Origin: Brachynemurus nebulosus
Taxonomy: Eukaryota; Arthropoda; Insecta; Neuroptera; Myrmeleontidae
DNA length: 64,000 bases
Assembly: GCA_035578155.1 (NCBI GenBank)
Contig: JAPWDM010000008.1
Span: 4,361,347 to 4,425,346 of the forward strand
Direction of reading: 5' to 3'
The notes below the pieces were generated by a model, which was given only the letters and a program-made list of their open reading frames with translations, was not told the DNA's origin and did no database searches. The position numbers and the translations under genes are program-made. The stretch's first letter is position 1; each line of letters starts with the position of its first letter. Shown here piece after piece: positions 1 through 11,198 of this stretch.

Positions 1-215
1 CAACAACATTATTACAATTATTAATTATTTTATTACAATATAATTTAACAAAAATAAAATAAAACACCTTTCATCTCAACAAATTTTCAATTTTACCATG
101 TTAAAATTTATGTGTTCCTAGTTGCTTGAAACACCCGGTATATATTTATAAAAAAGGAACAAAGTAAGTAATAGTCGTAATAGTCTAAGATCCCGCAGCT
201 GATTTCTGCAGGTAT

Positions 216-1136
216 CTGTTTTTTTAATGAAACTTAATTTAAATGAATCCTTAATGGTAATGTAATACGTTGCTCCCGAGTTACCAGCTCTCAATCGGCC
301 GCAACCTCTAGGTTGCCAGGTGTTAACAGATATATTGTTGTTAATAATATGCGGTCACGTGTTTTTTTTAAGAAAATTAGATACTAAATTAAAGTATTAT
401 TTTTTCTGAACACGATAATACATGGTTGCCTGTGAAAAAATAGCCGCAAGTTATGGTTGCGATTACTTTTAATTAATTACTCTCTTATCACATCTCAGCT
501 GCAACTATTGAAAAAAAAAATTATACATATTGATCAATCAAGGCAATGAAATATGTATTACATTGTACATAATTATGTAATAACTAGCCGTATGCCCGAT
601 GGAACTTTCCATCGACAACATCTTTTTATTAAGTACTCACTTTCTGCTCACTTTTAATGTTTTTCAAAAGCTTAAATCAATATCCACGTTTATAACTTCA
701 AAAATGATGAACTTCCCATATGAACTTTCATTTTCTGTTTTAACGCCTTAGGGAATAAATTTCCAGAAACAACTGACTTTTGTTTATAAATAGAAGCCTA
801 AACCTCAATTTTTATAACTCCTGTACTTAATTTCGTTCTTCTAAACTCAACAGTTGAGGCTGTGCGTTGTCTGTCAGTCAAAGTTAAAGAATCACTAAAT
901 AAGAATTATTTATTTTAGTAGCCATAGTAATATATTTTTATATACCACCAACTTCAAAAATAACGAATTTACATATAAATTTTCATCCCCTATTAAACCC
1001 ACTTAAGGGACGAATTTTTGGGGACGAACACCTGGCAACCTAGAGGTTGCGGCCGATTGAGAGCTGGCAACTCGGGAGCAATGTATTACATTACCATTAA
1101 GAATTCATTTAAATTAAGTTTCATTAAAAAAAACGC
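216..1136. mobile_element. Non-autonomous element with ~105-bp terminal inverted repeats
   Basis: The arm at about 220-327 (containing GCTCCCGAGTTACCAGCTCT) is repeated in reverse complement at about 1028-1135, with few mismatches. No transposase reading frame lies between the arms. The interior from 584 to about 1027 is a Helitron-like sequence, so that element is nested. No convincing target-site duplication was found, so the superfamily is open. Confidence 0.7.
584..1027 (-). mobile_element. Helitron-like element, 3' end
   Basis: On the minus strand the sequence ends with the stem CGATGGAA...TTCCATCG, about ten bases, then CTAG followed by T at 587-584. This is the classical Helitron 3' terminus. 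Its body resembles the Helitron ending at 24040. The 5' boundary near 1027 is estimated, and no Rep/helicase coding is present, so it is non-autonomous. Confidence 0.6.
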
Positions 1137-2000
1137 CGTGAGCAGCGGGGCCCCATCACGGTAGTCGAATTTTCCCCTTCATCTTCGGTATTGAATGTCT
1201 ACAAGCGAAATGTGATTGAAAGTCTACAACCGAATTGTCATTTTGTTGGTTTCAAAACTGGTGATGAGTGTTCGGCTGATCGAGGCTTTAAAAAAAGGTT
1301 TTAAGTATTTAAGGGCTGTATCTCAGTAAATTTCAATTTTGTGCTGAAAACAGGTAGCAGAAAAAAAGCCAACACAATTCGTACGAGGACATTCCTGCCC
1401 ATGTTTATCCGCTAATTGCCTTTATGTTTTAGTTTTAAAAATTAAAAAAGGACCTTAAATAGTAAAGAGATAGTTGCGGGGTCGCTGTCCTCTGTGTTTG
1501 GATCAGAGAACAAAGAGAACGAACATTACTATGTTTATACTAGGGAAACGAGCGTAAAACACATAATGCGTACGATGCGTACTCTTGGAAAGATATAACC
1601 AGAGAACAAAGAGAACGAACATTACTATGTCTACACTAGGGAAACGAGCGTAACCACAAAGGATGGAAAATAAACCCCCACTATGTTATATATGTGCACG
1701 CGGAGTTGTGTGTGTTAGTCCGTTGGATGGTGTGTGTATTAGTGTCTTGCATACATACATACATAATATATACGTGGTGGTAGAACGTATGATGTACGCA
1801 TACCACGTACATATACCGTGTTAATACGAGAGGTAACAATATAACAACAATTGAAACATACCCATTGAGTGCTCACGAATGAATGAGGACTAAGCAGCCT
1901 AAGATGCACATAAAAGCACATAAGTGATTGCAGAAAAGAGACAGATGTATTCGTTCTATTTGTTCTGTGGTTAGGATACTGCAGTTGACGACACTGATTT
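1137..2000. repeat. Dispersed repeat flanking gene A; no gene seen
   Basis: The segment 1500-1960 contains a direct repeat (AGAGAACAAAGAGAACGAAC at about 1506 and 1601). It is clearly homologous to 61800-62490 and, inverted, to 37650-37930, so it is a dispersed repeat rather than a gene. Short reading frames here are not conserved between the copies. From about 1975 the sequence matches the upstream region of genes B and C (CTGCAGTTGACGACACTGAT), which is what remains of the gene A promoter. Confidence 0.55.
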
Positions 2001-3923
2001 ACCGGAAAGAAGTTGGCGCCGAAGGTTGGAAAATCTTTCTGTTTTTTATATGGCTAAATTGCTCCCAAATTGCTCCTTTGGAATCAGTAATTGCCCCACC
2101 TGGAACTTAATTACTTAATTAGATATTTACAAAAAAAAAACTTTTTTGTTTGACTATTTCTATTATCAAAATCTTGTCAAATAATGCATTTTTATACAAT
2201 TACATTATATCAAAAAATTGCTCCCAATTTGCTCCATCTAATTTAAAACTTAGTTATTTCTCTGAATAATAATTAAAATATATTAAAATAAAAAATATTA
2301 TGAATTAGGTTATGTATTATTAAAACGTATAGGCAATCCATTATACACCACAAATCCAATTTTACGTAGTGGTCGGTACAAATTTAAGGGGAAGTACGTA
2401 AAATCGGAAGATCAGGGGCGTCGGTAAACTTTTGTTTCGGGGGTTGGTAAATATTATTTATCTGAATTTATTTAAAACAATATTATCTTAAGAGACAATT
2501 TACACCTAAAATTCGGTTGTGTAGACAAAGGAAACAGAATGTTATACTAAATGAATATGGGTGACGACTTTTAGAAAACTGTCGAAAAATCAACTTCACT
2601 ATCGCATTCATCAGCGTAAAAGACGCCAAATAGCGGAAGCTGACAAAAATTCTAGAATATTCTACTCGTGAACTAGCAAAGATACCAAAAAACAAACTTC
2701 ACTATTAAATTGGGCACTAAAACTTAGATGAAGCAGCGCATTTTGACAAAAATTCTAGAATGTTCTATTCGTCAACTAACACAGATATCGAAAAATCGAT
2801 TGCACCATTTAATTGGTTATCGAATAAAAGACGAAATAGCACATTTTGATAAATGTTCTAGAATATTCTATTCGTCAAATAGCAAAAATTGTTTGTCAAA
2901 ATCGGACATTTGGTTTACATTAGTTTAATTTCGGTTGGACAATTAAGTGGTGCAGTAGATTTTTCAATATCTTTGTTAGTTAACAAATAGAATATTCTAG
3001 AACATTTCTCAAAATGTGTTATTTGGTCTCTTTTTTGGTAGCCAATTCAATGGCAACGTATGTTTTTTAATATCTTTGCTAGTTGACGAATAGAATATTC
3101 CAGAACATTTCTCAAAATGTGTAATTTGACCTCTTTTTCAATGGACAATTAAACGGTACAATTGATTTTTCAATATCTTTGCTAGTTGACAAATAGAACA
3201 TTCTAGAATTTTTGTCAAACTACACTGTTTAATCTCATTTTTAATGACCAATTCAACGGTGAAGTCTGTTTTTTGATATCTTTGATAGTTGACAATTAGA
3301 ATATTCTAGAATTTTACGTTACCCATTTTGCATTTACATTTCGCATATTACGTGTACAGAATATGTGCATATATATCTGCAGTGAAATTTTAAAATTTTT
3401 CAAGGCTACGAGACCCTCAGACAATATTACCTACGGCCCTGACTCTGGCTTGATACATAAATTTTCACCAACACAGACAAACAACAACATATCTGTGAGA
3501 GGAGAACCCCACCAAATCGCTGACGTCACTACGTAAAATCGGAGTACGTACCATTGGATGGCCACTGTATCTTTAAGTCGTTTGCATATATTTAAGGATA
3601 ATTGAATTTTGACAAGTGCTTAACATTATAAAAGAACAAAATATTTTAATAATTATTCAAAAAAATTAAGATTTAGCTTTTAAATTAAATAGAGCAAACT
3701 GGGAGCAATTTATTGACGTAAAGAAATTATATAAAAAAGTATTATTTTGGGAGATTTTGATAACTTAAATAACGGAAAAAAATTTTTTTCTTTATAAATA
3801 ACTAATTAAATAATTAAGTTTCAGGTGGAGCAATTACTGATTTCAAAAGAGCAATTTGGGAGCAATTTAACCATATAAAAAACAAATGGATTTTTCAACT
3901 TTCGGCGCTAACTTCTTTCCGGT
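2001..3923. mobile_element. Foldback/MULE-type element with 9-bp target duplication
   Basis: Terminal repeats start ACCGGAAAGAAGTT and run for about 150 bp on both ends. The element is bounded by the perfect 9-bp direct repeat CACTGATTT (1992-2000 and 3924-3932). Each arm is built of tandem units of roughly 120 bp (TTCTAGAATATTCTA core, 2570-2900, inverted in 2930-3330), so the element can fold into a large hairpin. Tandemly repeated arms with a 9-bp duplication are known from Drosophila foldback elements. No coding sequence survives. Confidence 0.8.
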
Positions 3924-4361
3924 CACTGATTTGAAATTAACAGGAGCAAAATATAAAATTGGTAAGTACTAGACGCACCAGATTTGAATCATAAAGGGTG
4001 ACGATCCATAAGGATGGATTTTAGCCGTAAGAAGTTTTAATTTCGTATTTATTTATATGCAAAGTGTGATCACTGCCAATAAAAAAATGCAGATTTATTA
4101 AAAAAAACTTTCCGTTTAGAAATTTCGGGACTAAATTACATGAATTAGTTCTTCATAATGGGGAGTAAATAAGCATGTCAATTTTAATTCCAAAGTCCTA
4201 AAAATACTCAATACTATCGAACTAAGTTATTTAAGCTAACACAGTGAAGTTCGCATCGTAATCTATATTCAGTGCATTGTGTTTTCCTGTACAGTCTACT
4301 GCAGGGGAACGTCGTAGCTCCCTTAAAAGATAAAAAAGTTTAGAAATTTAGAATTTAGGAA

Positions 4362-4364
<3 letters not shown>

Positions 4365-4421
<57 letters not shown>
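4365..4421. repeat. (TA)n microsatellite
   Basis: About 28 uninterrupted TA units in the intron of gene A. The bordering motif CCGAATTTTTA also borders the tract at 5054 in inverted orientation, so the tract travels inside a dispersed repeat. Confidence 0.95.
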
Positions 4422-4424
<3 letters not shown>

Positions 4425-4523
4425 AATTTTTAAACTCTTTTGTGTGCGTATTCACACACACAATTACAAAACACGTATTATGAGATAGAGCAACGTGCAG
4501 CTCAAGTAACAAAGGTCTTACAA

Positions 4524-4899
4524 CCCGTGAAAAAATGTTTGAATCTAATTGGATCAAATTAGATATAAATAGATCTAATTGGATCCTAAAATTGGCCCTA
4601 TCTAATTGGATCTGAATTACCGGATGTATTTTTAATATCTTGGATCCAATTGGATTCGATATGAACGCAAATTTTTTTTATTATCTCTTTTCTACTATCT
4701 CCCTTTCTTTATCTTTATAATTATAAAGAGAGATAGTAGAAAAGAGATAATAAAAAAAAAATTTGCGTTCATATCGAATCCAATTGGGTCCAAGATTTTA
4801 AAAATACACCTAGTAATTCAGATCCAATTAGATAGTGCCAATTTTGGGATCCAATTGGATCTATTTATATCCAATTAGATCCAATCATTTTTTCACGGG
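4524..4899. mobile_element. Palindromic MITE (near-perfect hairpin)
   Basis: The whole 376 bp is an inverted repeat centred near 4715, with ends CCCGTGAAAAAATG / CATTTTTTCACGGG. The related sequence at about 28000-28090 lacks it and shows the empty site (TCTAACAATACAATG), which confirms insertion. The duplicated target is at most AA. No coding. Confidence 0.8.
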
Positions 4900-5053
4900 A
4901 ATACATAACAATCGTAGTGGATTCGGTGACTGACACCGACTGACTAAATGCCTTAAGCTGCGACTGACCAACAAATGACACCAAGCGAGCTACACTTTTT
5001 TGATATTAGTTGGCTTCTAGTATTCTGTGTATGTAAGTATAAAAATTCGGAAA

Positions 5054-5281
<228 letters not shown>

Positions 5282-6609
5282 TTTAGAGAATATTATTTTC
5301 GGTTTCTAGGGACCTCAAAACAAATTTCTCTCATAGTCCCGGATTGAAGTCGCGTAATAGCCGTAATAGCTGAATTCCATTCTTGAAATTCGCTAATATA
5401 AAAATGTTTTAATCAAAATTTGTGTGTAATTTATAACATTTTAGAAGTGGAGTGAATCTTCGATAGATTTAAACAGTTTACATACGGAAATCAAAATTGA
5501 AGAAGACGAAATAGATGAAGATCATTCGACAGATTTAACAAAACATAAAATTGCAAGTGTTGGCAAAAAACAATTTCAGTGTGATACATGTAATAAAACA
5601 TTTACATATCCAAGTCATTTAAAAATACATCAAAGAATTCACAGTGGTGAAAAACCTTATGAATGTAACATATTATGTGCTAAAACATTTACTACTTCAT
5701 ATTATTTAAAGATACATGAAAGAATACACAGTGGTGGAAAAACCATACAAGTGTAATTTATGTAGTAAAACATTTAATCGAAAAGAAAGTTTAAAAACAC
5801 ATGAAAGAATTCACAGTGGTGAAAAACGGTATGAATGTAATACGTGTTTTAAAGTATTTACTACTTCAGCTAGTTTAAATATACATAAAAGAATACACAG
5901 TGGTGAAAAGCCATACAAATGTAAAACGTGTTCTAAAACATTTAATCAGTCAAATACTTTAAAACAACATGAAAGAGTCCACAGTGGTGAAAAGCCATAT
6001 CAGTGTAATATTTGTTCTAAAACATTTACTACTTCATCTGTACTAAAATTACATGAAAGAATTCACAGTGGTGAAAAACCATATAAATGTAAAATATGTA
6101 CTAAAACATTTACTACTGTAGGTCATTTAAAAATACATGAAAGAATCCACACGGGTGAAAAACCTTATAAATGTAACGTATGTTCTAAAACATTTACTCA
6201 ATACGTGTGTAACATATGTTCTAAAAAATTTAATGATTTAACTAGCATAATAAGACATAAAAGAATTCATAGTAGTGAAAAACCATACATTTGTGATGTA
6301 TGATTTAAAAGTTTTAGAAATTCAACTAATTTGAAAGCACATAAAAAAATTCACAGTGATGAAAAACCATACAAGTGTAATTAATGTTTTAGAATATTTA
6401 CTCAATCAAATGGTTTAAAAAAACTTGGAAAAATTCGCGGTGGTGAAAAACCGTACATATGTAATAAATTTTAAAGAAAAATTGTAAGAAATTCTACAGA
6501 CCTGTCAAATTAATCTCCGAATAAAATAAAATTTAATTGGTACATTTTCTGTCAACTAAAATACTTGATAGATTTTAAGTTCCTTATTTGATTTAAGGAA
6601 CGTTCAAAT

Positions 6610-7085
6610 TAGTGATGTCGGATGATTAATCGATTAGTCGGGTTAATCGACTAATTTTGTTTACATTACGTCATATTTTAATTGACTATTTTACTTTCGA
6701 TTAAATGATTAAAACGATTTTTTTTTTTAAATAATTAAAAACAATTAATTTGACAATTTTTCTGTATTATTTGTTGGACTTCAAAAAATGAAAATTAAAA
6801 AATGATGTATTTGTATGATTGTTTACTTTGATGTGATTAATATATTGTGATATTTCATATCTTTCTTTTTCTTAAAACAAAAATATTGAAAGTCCATAAT
6901 TAAACACAAAAGAAAACCTCGTTTTTGAAAGAGTTACAAAAGCTACCTTATTCATGAATTCGACTAAAAATTTAGTCGATTAGTCGACTACTCTGTGCTC
7001 GGTTATTTCGACTAATGACTAATTTTATCTGAAAAACAATTTTAGTCGATTAATCGACTAAGTACTTCTCGGCCTAACATCACTA
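6610..7085. mobile_element. hAT-type MITE
   Basis: The ends TAGTGATGTCGG and CATCACTA are inverted and fit the hAT terminal pattern. The flanks GTTCAAAT (6602-6609) and GTTTAGAT (7086-7093) are a diverged 8-bp target duplication. The uninterrupted paralogous site is at 13556 (GTTCAAATATTACG). The subterminal regions are rich in TTAATCGACTAA palindromes. No coding. Confidence 0.75.
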
Positions 7086-7093
7086 GTTTAGAT

Positions 7094-7509
7094 ATTATGT
7101 AACGTTTTTCTACTATTTTTTTGCTCCGCCCCTCTCCTGAGAGTAATTAATTCTGTAAATTAATGTTTACATTTTCAATACTAAAAACAAAATTTGCATG
7201 TAATTTTATTCACACCTTTGTAAAATATAAATCCTGACATACAACTAGGAAGATGGTTTTTGCTTTTGTTTAAAATTCATGGATTGATCAACAAATAACA
7301 ATGAAACATTAATAACACCGTTTTAAAATTGTAATAATATCTTACATGTTATATTATTTATACATTTATATTGCTTAATAAATAATGTGAGGAAATTATT
7401 AACTTGCTCTTACATATATAATAATATTATCCCATCTGACCCTTCCGGAAACTGATCCAAAAATTTATAACACCATAATGGCTGCATCAAAAATATGGTC
7501 CATTTCACT
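7094..7509. other. Intergenic copy of the A/B/C duplication unit; no gene seen
   Basis: This stretch is near-identical in long blocks to 13570-13863 and 14452-14500, downstream of gene B. Successive genes therefore arose by tandem duplication of a unit that included this spacer. No conserved reading frame was found. Confidence 0.6.
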
Positions 7510-7578
7510 TTAATTTAACCATGATTCACCACTTATGAATTTAAATAATTTTCGTTTTCTTGGCTTTATCTTTTTCAT
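7510..7578 (-). other. Recurrent small reading frame block, copy 1 (truncated)
   Basis: The minus strand starts ATG at 7578 and encodes 22 residues beginning M-K-K-I-K-P-R-K-R-K before TAA. Related frames occur at 14495-14647 (-), 41614-41700 (+) and 47021-47164 (+). About 190 bp around them are shared by all four. This may be the relic of a first exon of another duplicated gene. The function is unknown, and this copy is cut short by a stop. Confidence 0.4.
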
Positions 7579-7751
7579 TATTGCATTTACGTAAATTTTG
7601 AGTTTGTTTTTAGAAAATAGTAGAAGATTGATTTGTTTCGAATATAATTATTTAATTTTTTAACTTTCACTCATGCTCAGTTGTATTTGAAACGGGGAAT
7701 ACAAGAAAATTTTATTTTACATTATATTTTAAGCGTTATTTTTCTTTGAAA

Positions 7752-7855
7752 TCAGATACCTCTGGTTTGTAACGGTACACTCTCTGTTACGTTAAATTTT
7801 TTCTGGCGAATGAATTTGTAGATGGTGTTGGATGGTACACTGCAGTTGGCCACAC
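7752..7855 (+). promoter_or_regulatory. Conserved upstream block of gene B
   Basis: This block (TCAGATACCTCTGGTTTGTA through CTGCAGTTGGCCACACTGAC) is repeated upstream of gene C (14836-14938) and in part at 42067-42150 and 51370-51450. Its conservation close to the first exons suggests promoter-proximal function or simply shared ancestry. No TATA-like box is seen here. Confidence 0.4.
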
Positions 7856-8806
7856 TGACTAGAAATTAATGTCATTCACATCGTTACTAAAAGTCAAAAA
7901 GTTTGTAAGGCATTAAGTAATTATTTGTGAAATTGTGAATAACAAAACAAAAATCTGAAATGGAGAATTCAGTCCATGAATATTTTCATACATTTGAAGT
8001 TAAAGTGGAGAAAGATGAAGTGAATGAACCGGCCCACGAAATTGATCATAAATTTGAGATTAAAGTGGAGAAAGATGAAGTAGATGAACTTGTCTATGAA
8101 ATTGATCATACATCTAAAATTAAATTGGAGAAAAATGAAGTAAATGAACTGATCCACGAAATTGATCATACATTTGAAATTAAAATGGAGAAAGATGAAG
8201 TGGATGAAGACAATTTTGAGTTATCAGCAGAAATTAAAATATCTGAACCAACTAAATTATCACAACAAGATAGTTTGACGGATAAAAAAGAGCTTGCGGA
8301 CTTACAGGAGCAAAATATAAAATTGGTAAGTACTAGACGTACATACTAGATTTGAATCATAAAAGATGACGATCCATAAGGATGAATGGGATTTAGCCCT
8401 AAGAAGTTTTAATTTCGTATTTATTTATATGCAAAGTGTGATCACTGGCAATAAAAAAATGTAGATTTATTAACCGTTTTAAACAAACCATATGGTAAAA
8501 TTTTTTTGTCTCAAAATACCGGACTTTTTACTGTCAGTGATAAGTACAATAAATATGGTTACAAAAAGAGAAAAAGAAAAAAATCAAAGATCCCAACAAC
8601 AAAAAAGTAAACCCTAGGAATATACAAAATATAAATTATACTAAACTATGTTGATAAAATTGAACATTATTTAGAATTATACCGTATTGTCACAGATGGC
8701 GGCACCTATATATCACAAATGTTTTTATGTCGGATTATGTATCTTTATAATTAATGTTCTTATAACATTTTAGGAGTGGAATGAATCTTCGCCAGATTTA
8801 AACAGT

Positions 8807-10070
8807 GGGTAAAATGTAGAGGACTACAACACGCTGCAATTTCGATGTTTGCCGGAAAAAAAAAACAAATGTCGCTGAGAATTATTGTACTTAAAGAGTT
8901 AAAGCGCGGTCACATATTTTTATTAAAAATAATTGCGTTTTATTATTAAATATTACATTTTAAATGTTACTCACATTTACCCAATACGTCTGAACAGAAC
9001 GACATTTATTAACGTCAGAGAGAATATACACCAGTTGTGATATATATGCATGCAAGCCCTAAGCGTATGTTTAAAAAAATTGTGGATAGCAGTGATAGCA
9101 GTGTGTCTGAGTGTGTCAGATACCGCTTAAGGCATTTAGTCGGTCGGTTATGAGAACGACGTGGGCGTCATACAAATTACGGCGCGAAGCGCCGTTTTGA
9201 CCCGGACGCTACGCGTCGTACGAATTACGGCGCGGAGCGCCGTTATGAGAACGACGCTACGCGTCGTACTAATTACGGCGCGAAGCGCCGTTACTAGCAT
9301 GACGCGTGGCATCCTACAAATTAGGGCCCCAGGCGCGGCACTAAAATGACCTTTTCTAGTAATTATAATTTTCCTTTATTTTTTATACAAAATTTATAAA
9401 TAAAAAACAACATAGAATTATACCGTTTACACTGTATCAATAGATCGGTTTGATTTATGTAAATTTGGGGCGTCAGTGGGTGGCGTCGGTGGGCGGCGCG
9501 CGACCACCTAACGACGCGACGACCTAACAATGCTTGTTTGCTTTGGTAGAGCTGATGCACGACTAGTCACCTTAAGCTGTGATAGACCAACAAATGACTC
9601 CAAGCAATCTACACTTTTTTTATTCTTTTAATTTAGTTTGCTTCTAGTGTTCTGTGAGTACCTATGTTCTGGATGTTCTCTATGCTCTAGGGTATCAATG
9701 CTTAAATATCATGTTGGAATACCTACATATGTCATAATTAAAATACAATTTTTCTGTTTTCTTTTTTTTTAAAATATATTTTTTGTTTTATTTATTTTAC
9801 TAGTTATACGTAAGTGTATTTCGCAATGTTTTGTTATTTTTATCGTTTCCTATAAATAAATTATACACTAACTTGCTTTAAAATATGTGCTATATCGTAT
9901 AGTTGTCATTATAAAAAATTGTGAAAAATATTAATAAATTTGAGTTTTCCAAAACAAAAATATGCTACCGCGCTTTAACTTTTCATTATTTAAAATTTCC
10001 ACCACTATTCCTTTGTTTTTACCGGTTAAAAAAAGAAAAATCGCATGTTGTAGTCCTCTACAAAATTCCC
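8807..10070. mobile_element. Transposon in exon 2 of gene B, 8-bp target duplication
   Basis: The perfect direct repeat TAAACAGT (8799-8806 and 10071-10078) flanks ends GGGTAAAATGTAGAGGACTA and its inverted partner TAGTCCTCTACAAAATTCCC. An 8-bp duplication fits hAT, P or Merlin-type elements. The ends do not match the usual hAT pattern, so the family stays open. A second, shorter copy lies in the intron of gene C (about 19370-19690). The inside carries a further dispersed repeat (9050-9660). No transposase remains. Confidence 0.8.
9150..9348. repeat. GC-rich palindromic minisatellite
   Basis: About four units of roughly 49 bp, each with two hairpins: GGCGCGAAGCGCC and GACGCTACGCGTCG. Outer units are more diverged. 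The base composition contrasts sharply with the surrounding AT-rich DNA. The reading frame through it is repetitive and not taken as a gene. It sits inside the transposon that splits gene B. Confidence 0.8.
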
Positions 10071-11198
10071 TAAACAGTTTACACACGGAAATCAAAATTG
10101 AAGAAGGTGAAATAGATGAAGATCATTCAACGGATTTAACAGAACATAAAATTGCAAGTGTTGACCAAAAACTATTTCAGTGTGATACATGTAATAAAAC
10201 ATTTACTACTTCAAGTAGTTTAAAAATACATAAAAGAACTCACAGTGGTGAAAAACCATATCAGTGTAATAAATGTACTAAAACATTTAATCAATCAGGT
10301 GCGTTAAAAACACATGAAATAATTCACAGTGGTGAAAAACCTTATAAATGTCACATATGTTCTAAAACGTTTACTCAGTCAAATACTTTAAAAACACATG
10401 AGAGAACTCACAGTGGTGAAAAACCATATCAGTGTAATAAATGTACTAAAACATTTAATCAATCAGGTGCGTTAAAAACACATGAAAGAATCCATAGTGG
10501 TGAAAAACCATATCAGTGTAATATTTGTTCTAAAACATTTACACGTTCAAGTGATTTAAAATCACATGAAAAAATTCACAGTGGTGAAAAACCTTATAAA
10601 TGTCACATATGTTCTAAAACGTTTACTCAGTCAAATACTTTAAAAACACATGAGAGAACTCACAGTGGTGAAAAACCATATCAGTGTAATATATGTACTA
10701 AAACATTTACTACTTTAGGTCATTTAAAAATACATGAAAGAACTCACAGTGGTGAAAAACCATATCAGTGTAATATATGTACTAAAACATTTACTAATTT
10801 AACAGACTTAAAAACACATGAAAGAACTCACAGTGGTGAAAAACCATATCAGTGTAATATTTGTTCTAAAACATTTACTAGTTCAAGTTATTTAAAAATA
10901 CATGAAAGAATTCATAGTGGTGAAAAACCTTATAAATGTAATTTATGTTCGAAGACATTTACTCATTCAAGTCCTTTAAAAAAACATGAAAGAATTCATA
11001 GTGGGGAAAAACCATACGTGTGTGATATATGTTCTAAAAAATTCAATGATTTAACTAGCATAATAAGGCATAAAAGAATTCATAGTAGTGAAAAACCATA
11101 CATTTGTGATGTATGTTCTAAAAGTTTTAGAAGTTCAACCAATTTGAAATCACATAAAAAAATTCACAGTGATGAAAAACCATACAAGTGTAATTAAT

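Larger units (their letters stand above)
7960..11197 (+). pseudogene. Zinc-finger gene B, exon 2 split by a transposon
   Basis: Exon 1 is 7960-8325 (122 codons). It has four 20-residue repeats with candidate SUMO lysines at about residues 15, 35, 55 and 75 (V-K-V-E, I-K-V-E, I-K-L-E, I-K-M-E). The donor is TTG|GTAAGT and the intron is 8326-8773. Exon 2 starts at 8774 (E-W-N-E-S-S-P-D-L-N-S), but a 1264-bp element inserted at 8807 gives a stop at 8810. After the element the linker resumes (I-K-I-E-E-G-E) with 12 complete C2H2 fingers and a 13th ending at Y-K-C-N-stop (11197). The finger frame is open back into the transposon to an ATG at 9962. A 45-codon transposon-derived start could therefore express a finger-only protein. 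Fingers 2-4 and 5-7 show a 252-bp internal duplication. Degenerate further fingers lie at 12784-13450. The normal full-length product is broken; the finger frame itself looks intact. Confidence 0.8.

Noticed and set aside
7960..8340. Reading B exon 1 as a complete single-exon protein
   Set aside because: The stop follows a strong donor (TTG|GTAAGT) conserved in all copies, and the paralogues show the phase-0 junction to the finger exon.
9161..9349. 62-codon arginine-rich frame
   Set aside because: It lies entirely in the GC palindrome minisatellite and repeats with it.
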